A stretch of DNA of 64,000 nt from Arthrobacter frigidicola. Its GTDB lineage: Bacteria; Actinomycetota; Actinomycetes; Actinomycetales; Micrococcaceae. The translations under genes were made by a program, and so were the position numbers. Location of the stretch: assembly GCA_003602285.1 (NCBI GenBank), contig QZVU01000010.1:1-64000 (forward strand). Reading direction: 5' to 3'. The notes under the pieces are model-generated. The model saw only the letters and a list, made by a program, of their open reading frames with translations, was not told the origin of the DNA and did no database searches. This document shows, in pieces, positions 34,763 to 43,808 of this stretch. Positions within the stretch are counted from its first letter, which is position 1. Each line of letters opens with the position of its first letter.

Positions 34763-37096
34763 ATGCGCGACTCGCACGCGACATCCGTCCTTACCCGCCG
34801 TGTTGCAAGCGCAGTGATCCTGCCCGGCATCCTGACAAGCATGCTGGTGTTCGCCCCGCAGGCCTCGGCGACGACCAGCCCGACATCGGGCATCTGCAAC
34901 GGGGTGGTCAACCAGACGGCGCACCGCGGAGGCGTGCAGGAAAACCTGCTCCGGGCCGCCGCCAAGAAGAACGCGGAACAGATCTCCAAACTGCAGGCCG
35001 AGCGGACAGTGCTCCAGGCGACCGCCACCACCCTCAAGTCACAGGTCGACGAAGCGAACAAGGGAATCGCCGCCCTCGACGCCGAGGCCGCGCAGTTGGA
35101 CATCGACGCGAAGGCCGCCACCGCGGAACTTGAAGCGCTGACGGCGGACCAGGCGAGTGCCGCCACATCGATCGAGGAAGCGACGAAGGCGCTGGCCGAC
35201 CTCACGGTGCAGCGGGCGGATACGGCTGCCGCACTCGCGCCCCTTCAGGAGCAGCTGACCGCCGCGCAGGCCGACTCCGAGAGCCTGAAGAAGCAGGCGG
35301 CGGACGTGGACGCGAACCTGGCGGCCCACCAGGAAGTGCTCAACACCGCCACCGGGGAGCTGGCCCTGCTTGACGCAGCGGCCGCCAACGCCTCAGGTGC
35401 CCTCGCCGCGCAGAACGACGCGATCGCCGCCGCCGAGACAGCACTTGTTTCGCTGACGACGACTGCCCAGGATGCCGCGGCCGCGGTGACCGCCACGGAG
35501 CAGGCCGTCTTCGAATCCGAGGCCGAGCTTCAGCGCCTCGTCGACTCCGGTATCGCCGCGCAGGCCGAGCTCGATGCCCAGGCGGTCCGGATCGAGGAGG
35601 CGAAGACCGCCCTCGCCGCGCGCCAGGGCGACGCTAAGAAGGCCGCGGACGCCGTCGCCGTGAAGAACGCCGAGATCACCACCGCACAGGGCGAACTTGG
35701 CGTACTTCAGGCCGATGCCAAGCAGGCTGCGGACGCCGTCACGGCGAAGAACACTGAGATTGCCGCCGCCCAGAATCAGCTCCCGGCACTGAAGGCCGAC
35801 GCAGCGAAGGCCGCCGACGCCGTCGCCGCCAATGCCGCAGCCATCACCCTGATCAACGGGCAGATCACCACCCTTCAGAACGACATTGCGGCTCTCGGTA
35901 CCACGATCTCGACGAAGCAGACCGAGCTCACTGCGGCTCAGTCCGAGCGGACGGCGCTGCAGACCCGGCAGACCCAGCTGCAGAACGAGATCAGCGCCCT
36001 CAACGCCGAGATCGAAGCCATCAAGGGCAACGGCAAGAAGAAGGACGAACTGATCGCCCTGCGTAACACCAAGCAGGCCGAGCTCACCTCCGTGACGAAC
36101 CAAATCACCCAGAAGTCCGGCATCATTGCTGGCCTTTCGGGCGACCTCTCCACGCTGCAGAACCAGGTCAACACACTCAACGCTCAACTGGTCGCCAAGC
36201 AGGGCGAAAGCAGCGCCCTGCAGCGTCAGGCAGCCCCGCTGCAGGCCGCGCTGGCAACGGCTCAGGGCGCGGTTGCCACCAAGGAGGCAGAGATCCAGGG
36301 CCTCCAGAGCCAGCTGCCCGCCCTTGGAACGGCAGTGACCGAGGCCAACACCGCAGTGGCCGCCAAGCAGGAGGAAGTGACTGCCCTGCAGGGGAAGCTG
36401 CCGGCCCTCGAAGACGCCGCAGCCACAGCCGCCGGTGCAGTGAGCGCCCAGGAGAAGGTTGTCGCCGACCTCGAAGCCGGCCTGCCGGCCCTCACCGAGG
36501 GAGTCGCAGAGGCCGAGGCGGCCATCTCCGCCGAGCGGACGGTGCTCGAGGAACTGCAGGGTGACCTTGCGGACGCCGAGGACACGCTCGCAGCTGCGGA
36601 TGCGGCCGTCGACGCCAAGAACGCCGAGTTGACCGGGCTGCAGGACCGGCTGCCGGCACTGCAGGCAGCCGCAGACAGCGCGGCCGCGGCTGCCGCTGCC
36701 AAGCGGGTCGAAATCTCCAACCTGAACGCCGACATGGACAAGCTGGTGACGGATCTCGCGGGGCTGAACGGGCAGATCGCTGCCAAGGAGGCAGCGGTCC
36801 TCGGGCTGCAGAACCAGGTGGCGCCCCTCCTGACCCAGCTCAACAGCCTCAACGGAGAGATCAGTGCCGCTGAAGCGGCACTGAAGACCCTCCAGGGCCA
36901 GCTGACCACCCTCGACAAGCAGGTTACCGATGCGAATGCGGTCCTTCGGAACCTTGAGGCGCAGAAGAAGACAAACAAGGCGGCCATCACCGCGCAGAAG
37001 GCCACAGTCAACTCGCTGCAAGACCAGCTGGGAGCCGTCCAGGTCCGGATGAACGCCATCGACGGCCAGATCGCTCTCGGCGGCTGCGTGGCCTGA
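34763..37096 (+). CDS. Secreted long coiled-coil protein
   Basis: A 777-residue protein with a signal peptide (cleavage near ASA-T at 35-37). The first cysteine, Cys45 (in SGICNGVV), comes before about 700 residues of continuous heptad-type helix rich in Ala, Gln, Glu, Leu and Lys. The only other cysteine is Cys775, three residues from the end. Locally repeated units such as AADAV(T/A)AKNTEI and LQGQLPAL indicate growth by duplication. A strong terminator follows. No family is recognised. It is probably a wall-spanning or filamentous structural protein; a disulfide between the ends of a dimer or hairpin is inferred, not shown. Confidence 0.8.
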   Translation: MRDSHATSVLTRRVASAVILPGILTSMLVFAPQASATTSPTSGICNGVVNQTAHRGGVQENLLRAAAKKNAEQISKLQAERTVLQATATTLKSQVDEANKGIAALDAEAAQLDIDAKAATAELEALTADQASAATSIEEATKALADLTVQRADTAAALAPLQEQLTAAQADSESLKKQAADVDANLAAHQEVLNTATGELALLDAAAANASGALAAQNDAIAAAETALVSLTTTAQDAAAAVTATEQAVFESEAELQRLVDSGIAAQAELDAQAVRIEEAKTALAARQGDAKKAADAVAVKNAEITTAQGELGVLQADAKQAADAVTAKNTEIAAAQNQLPALKADAAKAADAVAANAAAITLINGQITTLQNDIAALGTTISTKQTELTAAQSERTALQTRQTQLQNEISALNAEIEAIKGNGKKKDELIALRNTKQAELTSVTNQITQKSGIIAGLSGDLSTLQNQVNTLNAQLVAKQGESSALQRQAAPLQAALATAQGAVATKEAEIQGLQSQLPALGTAVTEANTAVAAKQEEVTALQGKLPALEDAAATAAGAVSAQEKVVADLEAGLPALTEGVAEAEAAISAERTVLEELQGDLADAEDTLAAADAAVDAKNAELTGLQDRLPALQAAADSAAAAAAAKRVEISNLNADMDKLVTDLAGLNGQIAAKEAAVLGLQNQVAPLLTQLNSLNGEISAAEAALKTLQGQLTTLDKQVTDANAVLRNLEAQKKTNKAAITAQKATVNSLQDQLGAVQVRMNAIDGQIALGGCVA

Positions 37097-37120
37097 TACC
37101 AGGACAGTACTCAACTACAG

Positions 37121-37162
37121 AAGGCCGCTGCCGGATCTATCGATCCGGCAGCGGCCTTTTTT
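37121..37162 (+). terminator. Strong rho-independent terminator
   Basis: A perfect 17-bp stem (AAGGCCGCTGCCGGATC at 37121-37137, complement at 37142-37158) has a 4-base loop and a T6 run. It ends the coiled-coil gene. Confidence 0.95.
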
Positions 37163-37337
37163 GGGGTCTGCCGTCTCGCTGTGCGGGGTCCGGGAAGGGT
37201 GGTGAGCCGCCCGGGCCCGCTAGCATCAACCGGGCCATCCTGCTCGGCGAGGTGCGTCCGACAAAATTCTTGACCCTCTTTCCGCGGCCGTGGAACGCTA
37301 CCAACCAACCCTCGAACTGCCCTGAAAGGCGGCACTG

Positions 37338-38486
37338 ATGCGAGCAATGGTCTACCGCGGACCGTACAAGATCCGGGTTGAGGAAAAGGACATCCCACCG
37401 ATCGAGCACCCCAACGACGCGATCGTCCGGGTGACCACTGCGGCCATCTGCGGGTCGGATCTCCACCTCTTCCACGGCATGATGCCCGACACGCGGGTGG
37501 GAATGACCTTCGGCCACGAGTTCGTCGGCGTCGTCGAGCAGGTCGGCTCCTCGGTGCAGAACCTCAAACCCGGCGACCGTGTGATGGTTCCGTTCAACGT
37601 GTACTGCGGCACCTGCTACTTCTGCGCTCGCGGGCTGTACTCCAACTGCCACAACGTCAACGCCAACGCCACTGCGGTCGGCGGCATCTACGGGTACTCA
37701 CATACCTGCGGCGGGTACGACGGCGGCCAGGCCGAATACGTCCGGGTGCCGTTCGCCGATATCGGGCCGAGCATCATTCCCGAGTGGATGGATGAGGAGG
37801 ACGCCGTCCTGCTCACCGATGCCCTCGCCACCGGCTACTTCGGCGCCCAGCTCGGGGACATCGTCGAAGGGGACACCGTCGTAGTCTTCGGTGCCGGGCC
37901 GGTCGGCCTGTTCGCCGCGAAGTCTGCCTGGCTCATGGGCGCCGGGCGGGTGATCGTCATCGACCACCTCGAGTACCGCCTGGAGAAGGCCCGAACTTTC
38001 GCCCACGCCGAGACCTATAACTTCGCCGAATACGACGACATCGTGGTGGAGATGAAGAAGGCAACGGACTACCTGGGCGCCGACGTCGTCATCGACGCGG
38101 TCGGGGCTGAAGCGGACGGCAATTTCCTCCAGCACGTCACCACCGCCAAGCTCAAGCTCCAGGGCGGCTCGCCGATCGCGCTGAACTGGGCCATCGACGC
38201 CGTGCGCAAGGGCGGGACCGTCTCGGTGGTGGGGGCCTACGGCCCGATGTTCAGCGCCGTGAAGTTCGGCGACGCGCTCAACAAAGGGCTCACGCTTCGC
38301 ATGAACCAGGCCCCCGTGAAGCGCCAGTGGCCGAGGTTGTTCGAACACATCCGCAACGGCTACCTCAAGCCCAGCGATATCGTCACGCACCGGATTCCGC
38401 TTGAGCACATCGCCGAGGGGTACCACATCTTCTCGGCCAAGCTCGATAACTGCATCAAGCCGCTGATCATCCCCGGCGCCAACTGA
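37338..38486 (+). CDS. Zinc-dependent alcohol dehydrogenase
   Basis: A 382-residue medium-chain dehydrogenase. Catalytic zinc ligands are Cys38 in AAICGSDLH and the GHE motif in TFGHEFVG. The structural zinc site has four cysteines in CGTCYFCARGLYSNC. The NAD-binding motif is VVFGAGPVGLFAA. It resembles glutathione-independent formaldehyde or threonine-type dehydrogenases that oxidise alcohols with NAD+. The insertion NVNANATAVGGIYGYSHTCG after the structural zinc site is typical of this subgroup. It is followed 12 bp later by a small membrane-anchored protein gene, probably co-transcribed. Confidence 0.9.
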   Translation: MRAMVYRGPYKIRVEEKDIPPIEHPNDAIVRVTTAAICGSDLHLFHGMMPDTRVGMTFGHEFVGVVEQVGSSVQNLKPGDRVMVPFNVYCGTCYFCARGLYSNCHNVNANATAVGGIYGYSHTCGGYDGGQAEYVRVPFADIGPSIIPEWMDEEDAVLLTDALATGYFGAQLGDIVEGDTVVVFGAGPVGLFAAKSAWLMGAGRVIVIDHLEYRLEKARTFAHAETYNFAEYDDIVVEMKKATDYLGADVVIDAVGAEADGNFLQHVTTAKLKLQGGSPIALNWAIDAVRKGGTVSVVGAYGPMFSAVKFGDALNKGLTLRMNQAPVKRQWPRLFEHIRNGYLKPSDIVTHRIPLEHIAEGYHIFSAKLDNCIKPLIIPGAN

Positions 38487-38498
38487 GAGGAAAGCACC

Positions 38499-39074
38499 GT
38501 GCCATACACAGCCAATAAGCCGAGCCGGGCGAGGTCAAGCGATGAACTGCGCGCCGCTATTCCCGGCTGGGGGGCGGACCTCGACCCGAAGGACCGCCCC
38601 TCGGTGCCAAAGGAACAGTTCGACCCGGGCCTCAACGGCGCCCGCTGGGACTTCCCGGAGCGCCAGCCGGAGAAATGGCCCCGGGAGCGCTCAATCGAGC
38701 ACAAGTTCCTTACCCCCGTCTTTGGGACCTCGGCGCCGCCCAGGGGGGTTTCCGGAGTGATCCGGAAATACTCGTACAAGAAATACAGCGAAGGTCGTGC
38801 GGCGCACTGGCTGCTGCTGCTCGCCGCAGACCGGGTGGATGCGTGGGAGCAGCACCTGGCGTCGTTCGGAAGCCTCAGCCCGGACAATCCGATCACCGAA
38901 ACCGGCGTATTGAGTGAGTTTTCACGCCATGGGATTACGTCGCGGTTCGGAAAGAAGCGCGCAGATCTGAACCACCAGTGGATCGACCCCATTCTCGTGG
39001 GTGGTCCGTGGCTGATCGCCGGCGGCCTGGGGTTCGCCGCCGTCCGCCGGCTCGCGCGGCTCCACCGCACCTGA
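38499..39074 (+). CDS. Hypothetical protein with C-terminal TM segment
   Basis: A 191-residue protein. A polar N-terminal part contains Trp-rich turns (IPGWGADLDPKDRP, ARWDFPERQPEKWPRER). The middle includes VIRKYSYKKYSEGRAAHWLLLLAADRVDAWE. A C-terminal helix (ILVGGPWLIAGGLGFAAVRRL) anchors it to the membrane. Genes of this type often sit beside zinc alcohol dehydrogenases, as here. Its function is not known. Confidence 0.75.
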   Translation: MPYTANKPSRARSSDELRAAIPGWGADLDPKDRPSVPKEQFDPGLNGARWDFPERQPEKWPRERSIEHKFLTPVFGTSAPPRGVSGVIRKYSYKKYSEGRAAHWLLLLAADRVDAWEQHLASFGSLSPDNPITETGVLSEFSRHGITSRFGKKRADLNHQWIDPILVGGPWLIAGGLGFAAVRRLARLHRT

Positions 39075-39137
39075 TCGGCATCTTCCCGGCGGGTCAGAGC
39101 GGGGCCGGCGGGTGCCGGCCCCGCTCGATGCCCGGGG

Positions 39138-39398
39138 TCAGCGGGTGACGCGCCGGCGCCCGGCCACGCCTTCGGCGACGCCGATCAGCAGGACGGCGGC
39201 GATGACCGAGACGATGAAGCCAAGGACATTGAGTTCGAAAATGTCCCCGGTGCCCAGGAGGCTGGCGATCGAGCCCCCGATGACCGAGCCAACGAGGCCC
39301 AGCAGCAGGGTGGCGACCAGCCCGAGGTGCTGCTTGCCCGGCTTGATCAGCCGCGCGAGTGCGCCGATGATGAGCCCGGCAATGATGAATCCAATCAC
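39138..39398 (-). CDS. GlsB/YeaQ/YmgE-family stress membrane protein
   Basis: An 86-residue protein with three membrane helices and the family pattern GFIIAGLIIGALARLIKPGKQ, then LGLVGSVIGGSIASLLG. The family is linked to general stress responses in both Gram-positive and Gram-negative bacteria, but the mechanism is unknown. The start is a GTG with AAGGAAGG upstream at a slightly long distance. Confidence 0.92.
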   Translation of the reverse strand: MIGFIIAGLIIGALARLIKPGKQHLGLVATLLLGLVGSVIGGSIASLLGTGDIFELNVLGFIVSVIAAVLLIGVAEGVAGRRRVTR

Positions 39399-39611
39399 TG
39401 TTGCGTACCTTCCTTGCTGACGTATCCCGCTGGTGCGGGGCGCGCTGCCGTATGCAACGCCGTTCTCATCGATCCTATGGCCCCTGCGGACCGGTGGCCG
39501 GAATGGAAGGGGTGCGCACTATCACTCGCCTCGGTTGCCGGTGGTGGTGTAAAGGCAGGGGATGGAAGCCTTTTCTGGACCCCGCGGAGTCAGAAAAGCG
39601 GTGGAGACGGC

Positions 39612-40025
39612 TCAGTCGAAGAATGCCTTGGCCACAGCCTCGGTGTCTTCGGAGAGATGCATCCGAACGAACCTGCCGTCAGCGGCAACGAGGTGGAGGA
39701 CGGCCGGGGTCACGAAGGCGCGGCCGGTGCTGCGGGCTGTATGCGCGAAGGTGGCAAAGATGACGGCGTCCTCTCCCGAGAGGACGAGCTTGTCGAGTTG
39801 GACGCTGCTCTTATCGGAGTCGAAGTGCGGCCACATCGTGGTGAAGTATTCAGCGACCTGGGATCCCTTGGAGCGGATGCCCGTCCACGGCAGGTCCGGG
39901 TGGCCCGGGACGTACCAGTCGATGTCGTCGGCGAACAGGGCTTCGACGCCTTCGGCGTCCTTATTTCCCAGGGCCTGAAGGAACCGGGTGACGAGGCTCT
40001 CGAGGGATGAATCGTTATTTACCAT
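39612..40025 (-). CDS. SnoaL-like / NTF2-fold protein
   Basis: About 137 residues from the ATG at 40025. The opening VTRFLQALGNKDAEGVEALFADDIDWYVPGHPDLPWTG is typical of SnoaL-like proteins, with Trp/Tyr lining a small cavity. It is transcribed divergently from a TetR regulator at 40254. That arrangement suggests the regulator controls it and that both respond to the same small molecule. No strong ribosome binding site is visible. Confidence 0.85.
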   Translation of the reverse strand: MVNNDSSLESLVTRFLQALGNKDAEGVEALFADDIDWYVPGHPDLPWTGIRSKGSQVAEYFTTMWPHFDSDKSSVQLDKLVLSGEDAVIFATFAHTARSTGRAFVTPAVLHLVAADGRFVRMHLSEDTEAVAKAFFD

Positions 40026-40253
40026 ACGTTCAAGAATGACTGTAATTGACCCTACCGTCAAATAGCGCCCTGCGCGTACTTCCTGCCGGCGGCCGGCCCG
40101 TCGCCCGCGTACCCCGGGCCTCCGGCACCTGGGATGGAGGGGTGGCGCCGACATCCGGTTCGAGTACTGGTCCATGGGAGAATTGATGGAATTCCGGCTG
40201 CGGCTCGTCCGTTGATTTCCACGGATGCGTTCGATGGCGGGAGGGTGAGGCTG

Positions 40254-40844
40254 ATGGCGGTTCGAGGCAGGCCCCGTGAGTTCGATGTCGATAAGGCCCT
40301 TGAGCGCGCGGTCGACGTCTTCTGGCGCCAAGGGTATGAGGGCACGACCCTTGAGGACCTTACGAACGCGATGAGCATCAGCCGCCCGAGCCTTTACGCG
40401 GCCTTCGGCAACAAGGAAGGCACGTTCCGGCAGGCGATCGGCCGGTACGCACGGGTCGAGATGTCCTACATCGATGCAGCCCTTGCCATGCCCACCGCGC
40501 GCGCGGTGGCGGAGCATTACCTGCGCTCCAACGTTGTCTCGATCACGCTGCCCGATCGACCCCGCGGATGCCTCTCCATCCAGGGCGGGCTCTCAGGCCA
40601 TCCCACCGACCAGCGGATTGTCGATTTCCTGAATGAGAGCCGCGGCGCCGGCGAGGCCCGGTTCGTCCGCCGCTTCCAGCAGGCCATCGACGAGGGTGAT
40701 CTTTCCGCATCCGAGGACCCCGCCGAGCTGGCGCGGTATCTTGCCACCGTCACTGCAGGGCTCGCCGTCCAGGCCTCGGCCGGGGCGTCCCGTCCCGACC
40801 TGGCCCGGGTAGCGGAACGCGCCTTGGCCGCCTTTCCCCGGTGA
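40254..40844 (+). CDS. TetR/AcrR-family transcriptional regulator
   Basis: About 196 residues. The N-terminal HTH is clear: RPREFDVDKALERAVDVFWRQGYEGTTLEDLTNAMSIS and then RPSLYAAFGNKEGTF. The C-terminal half is a helical ligand domain. The ATG at 40254 is 10 bases after a GGGAGG-like site; an in-frame GTG three codons upstream is also possible. It is divergent from the SnoaL-like gene, its most likely target. An imperfect C/G-rich hairpin at 40845-40867 follows the gene. Confidence 0.9.
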   Translation: MAVRGRPREFDVDKALERAVDVFWRQGYEGTTLEDLTNAMSISRPSLYAAFGNKEGTFRQAIGRYARVEMSYIDAALAMPTARAVAEHYLRSNVVSITLPDRPRGCLSIQGGLSGHPTDQRIVDFLNESRGAGEARFVRRFQQAIDEGDLSASEDPAELARYLATVTAGLAVQASAGASRPDLARVAERALAAFPR

Positions 40845-40879
40845 CCCCCGCCCGGCACCAGCGGGGGACCTGGGCGATG

Positions 40880-42811
40880 TTATTCCGCGAGGGTGCTGGT
40901 GATCTCGTCGACCTTGATGGTGACCGGGGCGTTGGTCGCCCCTGATGAGAGGTAGGTGTTGATGCCGGCGGCCCCAGGGGTCTGGAGCCCAGGGGCGGAA
41001 TCGCTGGTGTCGATCTGCCATTCCGAGGGTTCGGGATCTCCTGCCTTCCAGGCCTTGGCGCGCAGGGTTGTCGGACTCGTGCCGGTGGCCTGGGCCCGCA
41101 CGTTGACGATCTCGCCTCCGGCGACCGTGAGGTCGGGGACTATAACTTCAGGTCCGATCTGCACCTCGGCGCCGTCCCTGTTGACCCGGTCGATCAGGAA
41201 GGAAACCTCGCCCTCGGGCGAGAATTTAAGGACCGTTCGGTAGGCCCCGGCGCGGTCGGTTTGTCGGGTGATCAGGCGCAGATACAGGCTTCCTCCGGCC
41301 GGGCGCCGATCCACCCCGAGGGCGGCGCGCAGGTCCGTCCGAGAGCTGTTCACCGCATCCAGGGCCGCGGCCGCTCCCGACGCGGGTGTGGCCAGCTGCA
41401 TGATCCCGCTCCCGTCCGCCACGCTGAAGGCGCCCGGTTCCCCGCTGTCAGTCCAGGCCCCACCTTCCTCGGCGTCGCCCCAGCCGGTTTCCGTGGTGCG
41501 CTCGAACGGGTCCGAGAAGGTCGAAGCCGCCCCTTCGCCCACCGAAACCCGTTTGGAGACGGTTTCACTGCCTGCCTTGTCCTTGACGGTCAGGGAGATT
41601 TCATAGTCCCCCGGGGCGTCATAGGTGATGGTCGGCCGGACCCCGGTGGCGGTTTCGCCGTTCCCGAAGTCCCACGTGTAGGTGCGGTTCCCCCGCGCGG
41701 GCAGGGGCGTGGAGGCGTCAAGGGCGCAGCCGAGGCCTGCGCAGTCCTCGGTGAAGGAGGCCTCGCCATCCCGGCCTCCCGCTTTCCCCCGGATGGTGAA
41801 GGAGTCTTCGAAGGTTCCGCCGGCCGCCCGAACGAACTCGGCCGAGATTGAGCGTTCGGTGACGGAGACATCGAGCAGGCCGTGGGTGGGATTGGCGTTG
41901 GTGGCCGTCCGGGCCGCGAAGTAACCGGCCTCCGGATCGGCGGGGTTGGCGTCGCGTAGGCCGATTCCACCAGTGCCGATGGTCGCGAACACCGTGCCCG
42001 GGCCCTGGGCGAGTGAAGTGTCGGTGTCGGTGATGCACTCTTCATTGAAGGCGTCGGGGACGATTGCGGCGCAGCCGTCCCCGTGCCCGATCTGGTAGGT
42101 GCGCTGGTACAGGTGCTCGTGGCCGTTGAGTACGAGGTCGACCTTCTTGCTGATCAGCAGGTTGGTGAGCTCTTCGCCCGCCGAGCAGCTGTACTCGCCC
42201 AGCGACAGGCACGGCATGTGGTTCCCAACGATCACCCACGGGATGCCGCTGTCACGGGCACCGTCGATCGCCGATTCCGTCCAGGCGTAGTGGTCCGAGC
42301 CGGGACGGTAATCCCAGGACGATTCACTTTCGGGAAAGACCAGGCCTGGGGAGATCATCACGAAGCGGGCGATCGGGTCCTCGGCCGGCACATCGACGTA
42401 CCACTCGCGCCCGTAGGTCCCCACCAGTCCGGGCAGCCGGTTGGGCAGGCAGGCGGAGAAGTCGTTGATGTTCCCGTCACTGCCATCGCTCTCATGGTTG
42501 CCGGCGATCAGCTGGAAGGGAAAGGCTGTACCCACCTTGCTCGTGACGAAGTCGCACCATTCCTGTTCCCCGCCCGGACGGCCGTAGGACAGGTCCCCCA
42601 GGGCCAGGGTGAATTCCGGGGACAGTGAGGCATTCTTGGTCAGGACGGCCGCTGCTTCCCCCGAGGCGGCGAAGTCCCCCGCCGCGGTGAAGTGGATTGC
42701 GGCGGCCGGCTTGCGCTCACCGTCCTCGCCGCGGTTGAGCAGAAGGAAGCCCACAACCACAAGGGCGAGACCAGCAATCACTGCAGCCGCTATCCCGAAG
42801 ACACGGGCCAT
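40880..42811 (-). CDS. Membrane-anchored metallophosphoesterase with PKD domain
   Basis: A 643-residue protein. One N-terminal helix (about 5-25) anchors it, and the rest lies outside. The calcineurin-like phosphoesterase domain at about 38-345 has its metal motifs in order: AAGDFA, LGDLSYG, AGNHES, VGNHMP and NGHEHLYQR. A PKD domain follows near 365-425 (RTYTWDFGNGETATG). The last 200 residues look like a concanavalin/LamG-type sandwich (LYLRLITRQTDRAGAYRTVL). The likely role is phosphate release from extracellular phosphoesters, with accessory domains for polymer binding. Confidence 0.85.
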   Translation of the reverse strand: MARVFGIAAAVIAGLALVVVGFLLLNRGEDGERKPAAAIHFTAAGDFAASGEAAAVLTKNASLSPEFTLALGDLSYGRPGGEQEWCDFVTSKVGTAFPFQLIAGNHESDGSDGNINDFSACLPNRLPGLVGTYGREWYVDVPAEDPIARFVMISPGLVFPESESSWDYRPGSDHYAWTESAIDGARDSGIPWVIVGNHMPCLSLGEYSCSAGEELTNLLISKKVDLVLNGHEHLYQRTYQIGHGDGCAAIVPDAFNEECITDTDTSLAQGPGTVFATIGTGGIGLRDANPADPEAGYFAARTATNANPTHGLLDVSVTERSISAEFVRAAGGTFEDSFTIRGKAGGRDGEASFTEDCAGLGCALDASTPLPARGNRTYTWDFGNGETATGVRPTITYDAPGDYEISLTVKDKAGSETVSKRVSVGEGAASTFSDPFERTTETGWGDAEEGGAWTDSGEPGAFSVADGSGIMQLATPASGAAAALDAVNSSRTDLRAALGVDRRPAGGSLYLRLITRQTDRAGAYRTVLKFSPEGEVSFLIDRVNRDGAEVQIGPEVIVPDLTVAGGEIVNVRAQATGTSPTTLRAKAWKAGDPEPSEWQIDTSDSAPGLQTPGAAGINTYLSSGATNAPVTIKVDEITSTLAE

Positions 42812-42915
42812 CGTTACCTCTTGTCATTGAAGGGTCCCCAGCACCAGCCTTCGACAATCGGCTCGTGACGTATCCGCAGTATATGAGGGCCTCCGCGGAT
42901 CTGGCCACGGCCCTC

Positions 42916-43758
42916 CTAGCGTGCTCCCAGGATCCGCACAGCGTCGGCCTGGGCCGTCAGCTGCTCCGGGCTCAGAGCTGTCCCCGGCAAAAACCCTGCG
43001 GCGGACCTCAGCGCGCGCAGTTCGGCCGGCGAGTACGGGTCCGGGAGGCGCCGGTGTGCCATGGAGTGGCAGTTGGGGCACAGCGGGACAAGATCGGCGA
43101 TCGGGTCGAGTTCGTAGTCCGTCCCGAGGCGGGCGGCCGGGACCAGGTGGTGCACGTGCACGAAGTCCCGACCGGGCGGTCCGAAGGCCTCCTCGAAGGA
43201 GAAGCCGCAGACCGCGCAGGAGGTCCCGTGGTGGGCGAGGCAGACGCGGCGGGCGGAGGGGTCCCTTTCGTACCGGTTGGCACGGGTCTGGGCCAGCGCG
43301 CCCGGGGGGAGGGCGCCGGGGGGCGGAAGGAGGGGATCTGCCTCTTCAGGGGTGCTGGTCTCAGCCCACAGGGTCCGCAGCGCCGGCCCGGCCGCGGCCG
43401 GGATCCGGCGGGAGGGACGGTTCACCTCCCAGGCGATGCCCGGAACGCGCAGGGTCAGCAGGTCCAGGGGAATCGAGTCTCCCCGGGGCCTCAGCGCATC
43501 GAACTCGACGATGCCCGGCGCCCCGCCCCGGCCGGCCGGTTGAGGATCGGGGGGTGAGGCGACCCTGCCGTGGCCCAGAACTCCGCGGTCGCGGCCTCCC
43601 TGGCTGAACAGCCACACCTCGGTTCCTGCTGTTGCCTGGCGGGGAGGAAGGGGCCACCTGCAGCGGAAGAATCCGGCCCCGGTGACCTCGTCTCCAGCCG
43701 ACCGGTACCCGCCAAAGGGGTCATCACCCCGGTCGGGGTTCCAGCCAAGCAGGATCAT
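42916..43758 (-). CDS. HNH endonuclease, possible EVE/PUA-like-HNH modification-dependent nuclease
   Basis: About 280 residues from the ATG at 43758. The C-terminal half is an McrA-type HNH nuclease: CAVC zinc pair at 181-184, HVHHLVP with His203/His204, and a second zinc pair LCPNC (227, 230) followed by HSMAH. The N-terminal 110 residues contain PGTEVWLF-type sequence (AGTEVWLFSQGGRDRGVLGHGRV) that looks like a PUA/EVE-like base-recognising fold. EVE-HNH fusions are known type IV restriction enzymes that cut modified DNA. The N-terminal assignment is by eye and uncertain. A phosphoesterase gene lies 50 bp upstream on the same strand. Confidence 0.8.
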   Translation of the reverse strand: MILLGWNPDRGDDPFGGYRSAGDEVTGAGFFRCRWPLPPRQATAGTEVWLFSQGGRDRGVLGHGRVASPPDPQPAGRGGAPGIVEFDALRPRGDSIPLDLLTLRVPGIAWEVNRPSRRIPAAAGPALRTLWAETSTPEEADPLLPPPGALPPGALAQTRANRYERDPSARRVCLAHHGTSCAVCGFSFEEAFGPPGRDFVHVHHLVPAARLGTDYELDPIADLVPLCPNCHSMAHRRLPDPYSPAELRALRSAAGFLPGTALSPEQLTAQADAVRILGAR

Positions 43759-43808
43759 AGGGCCAGTGTGCCATGGCCGGCAGCGCTTGCGGAGGCCCGT
43801 CCGGCGGG

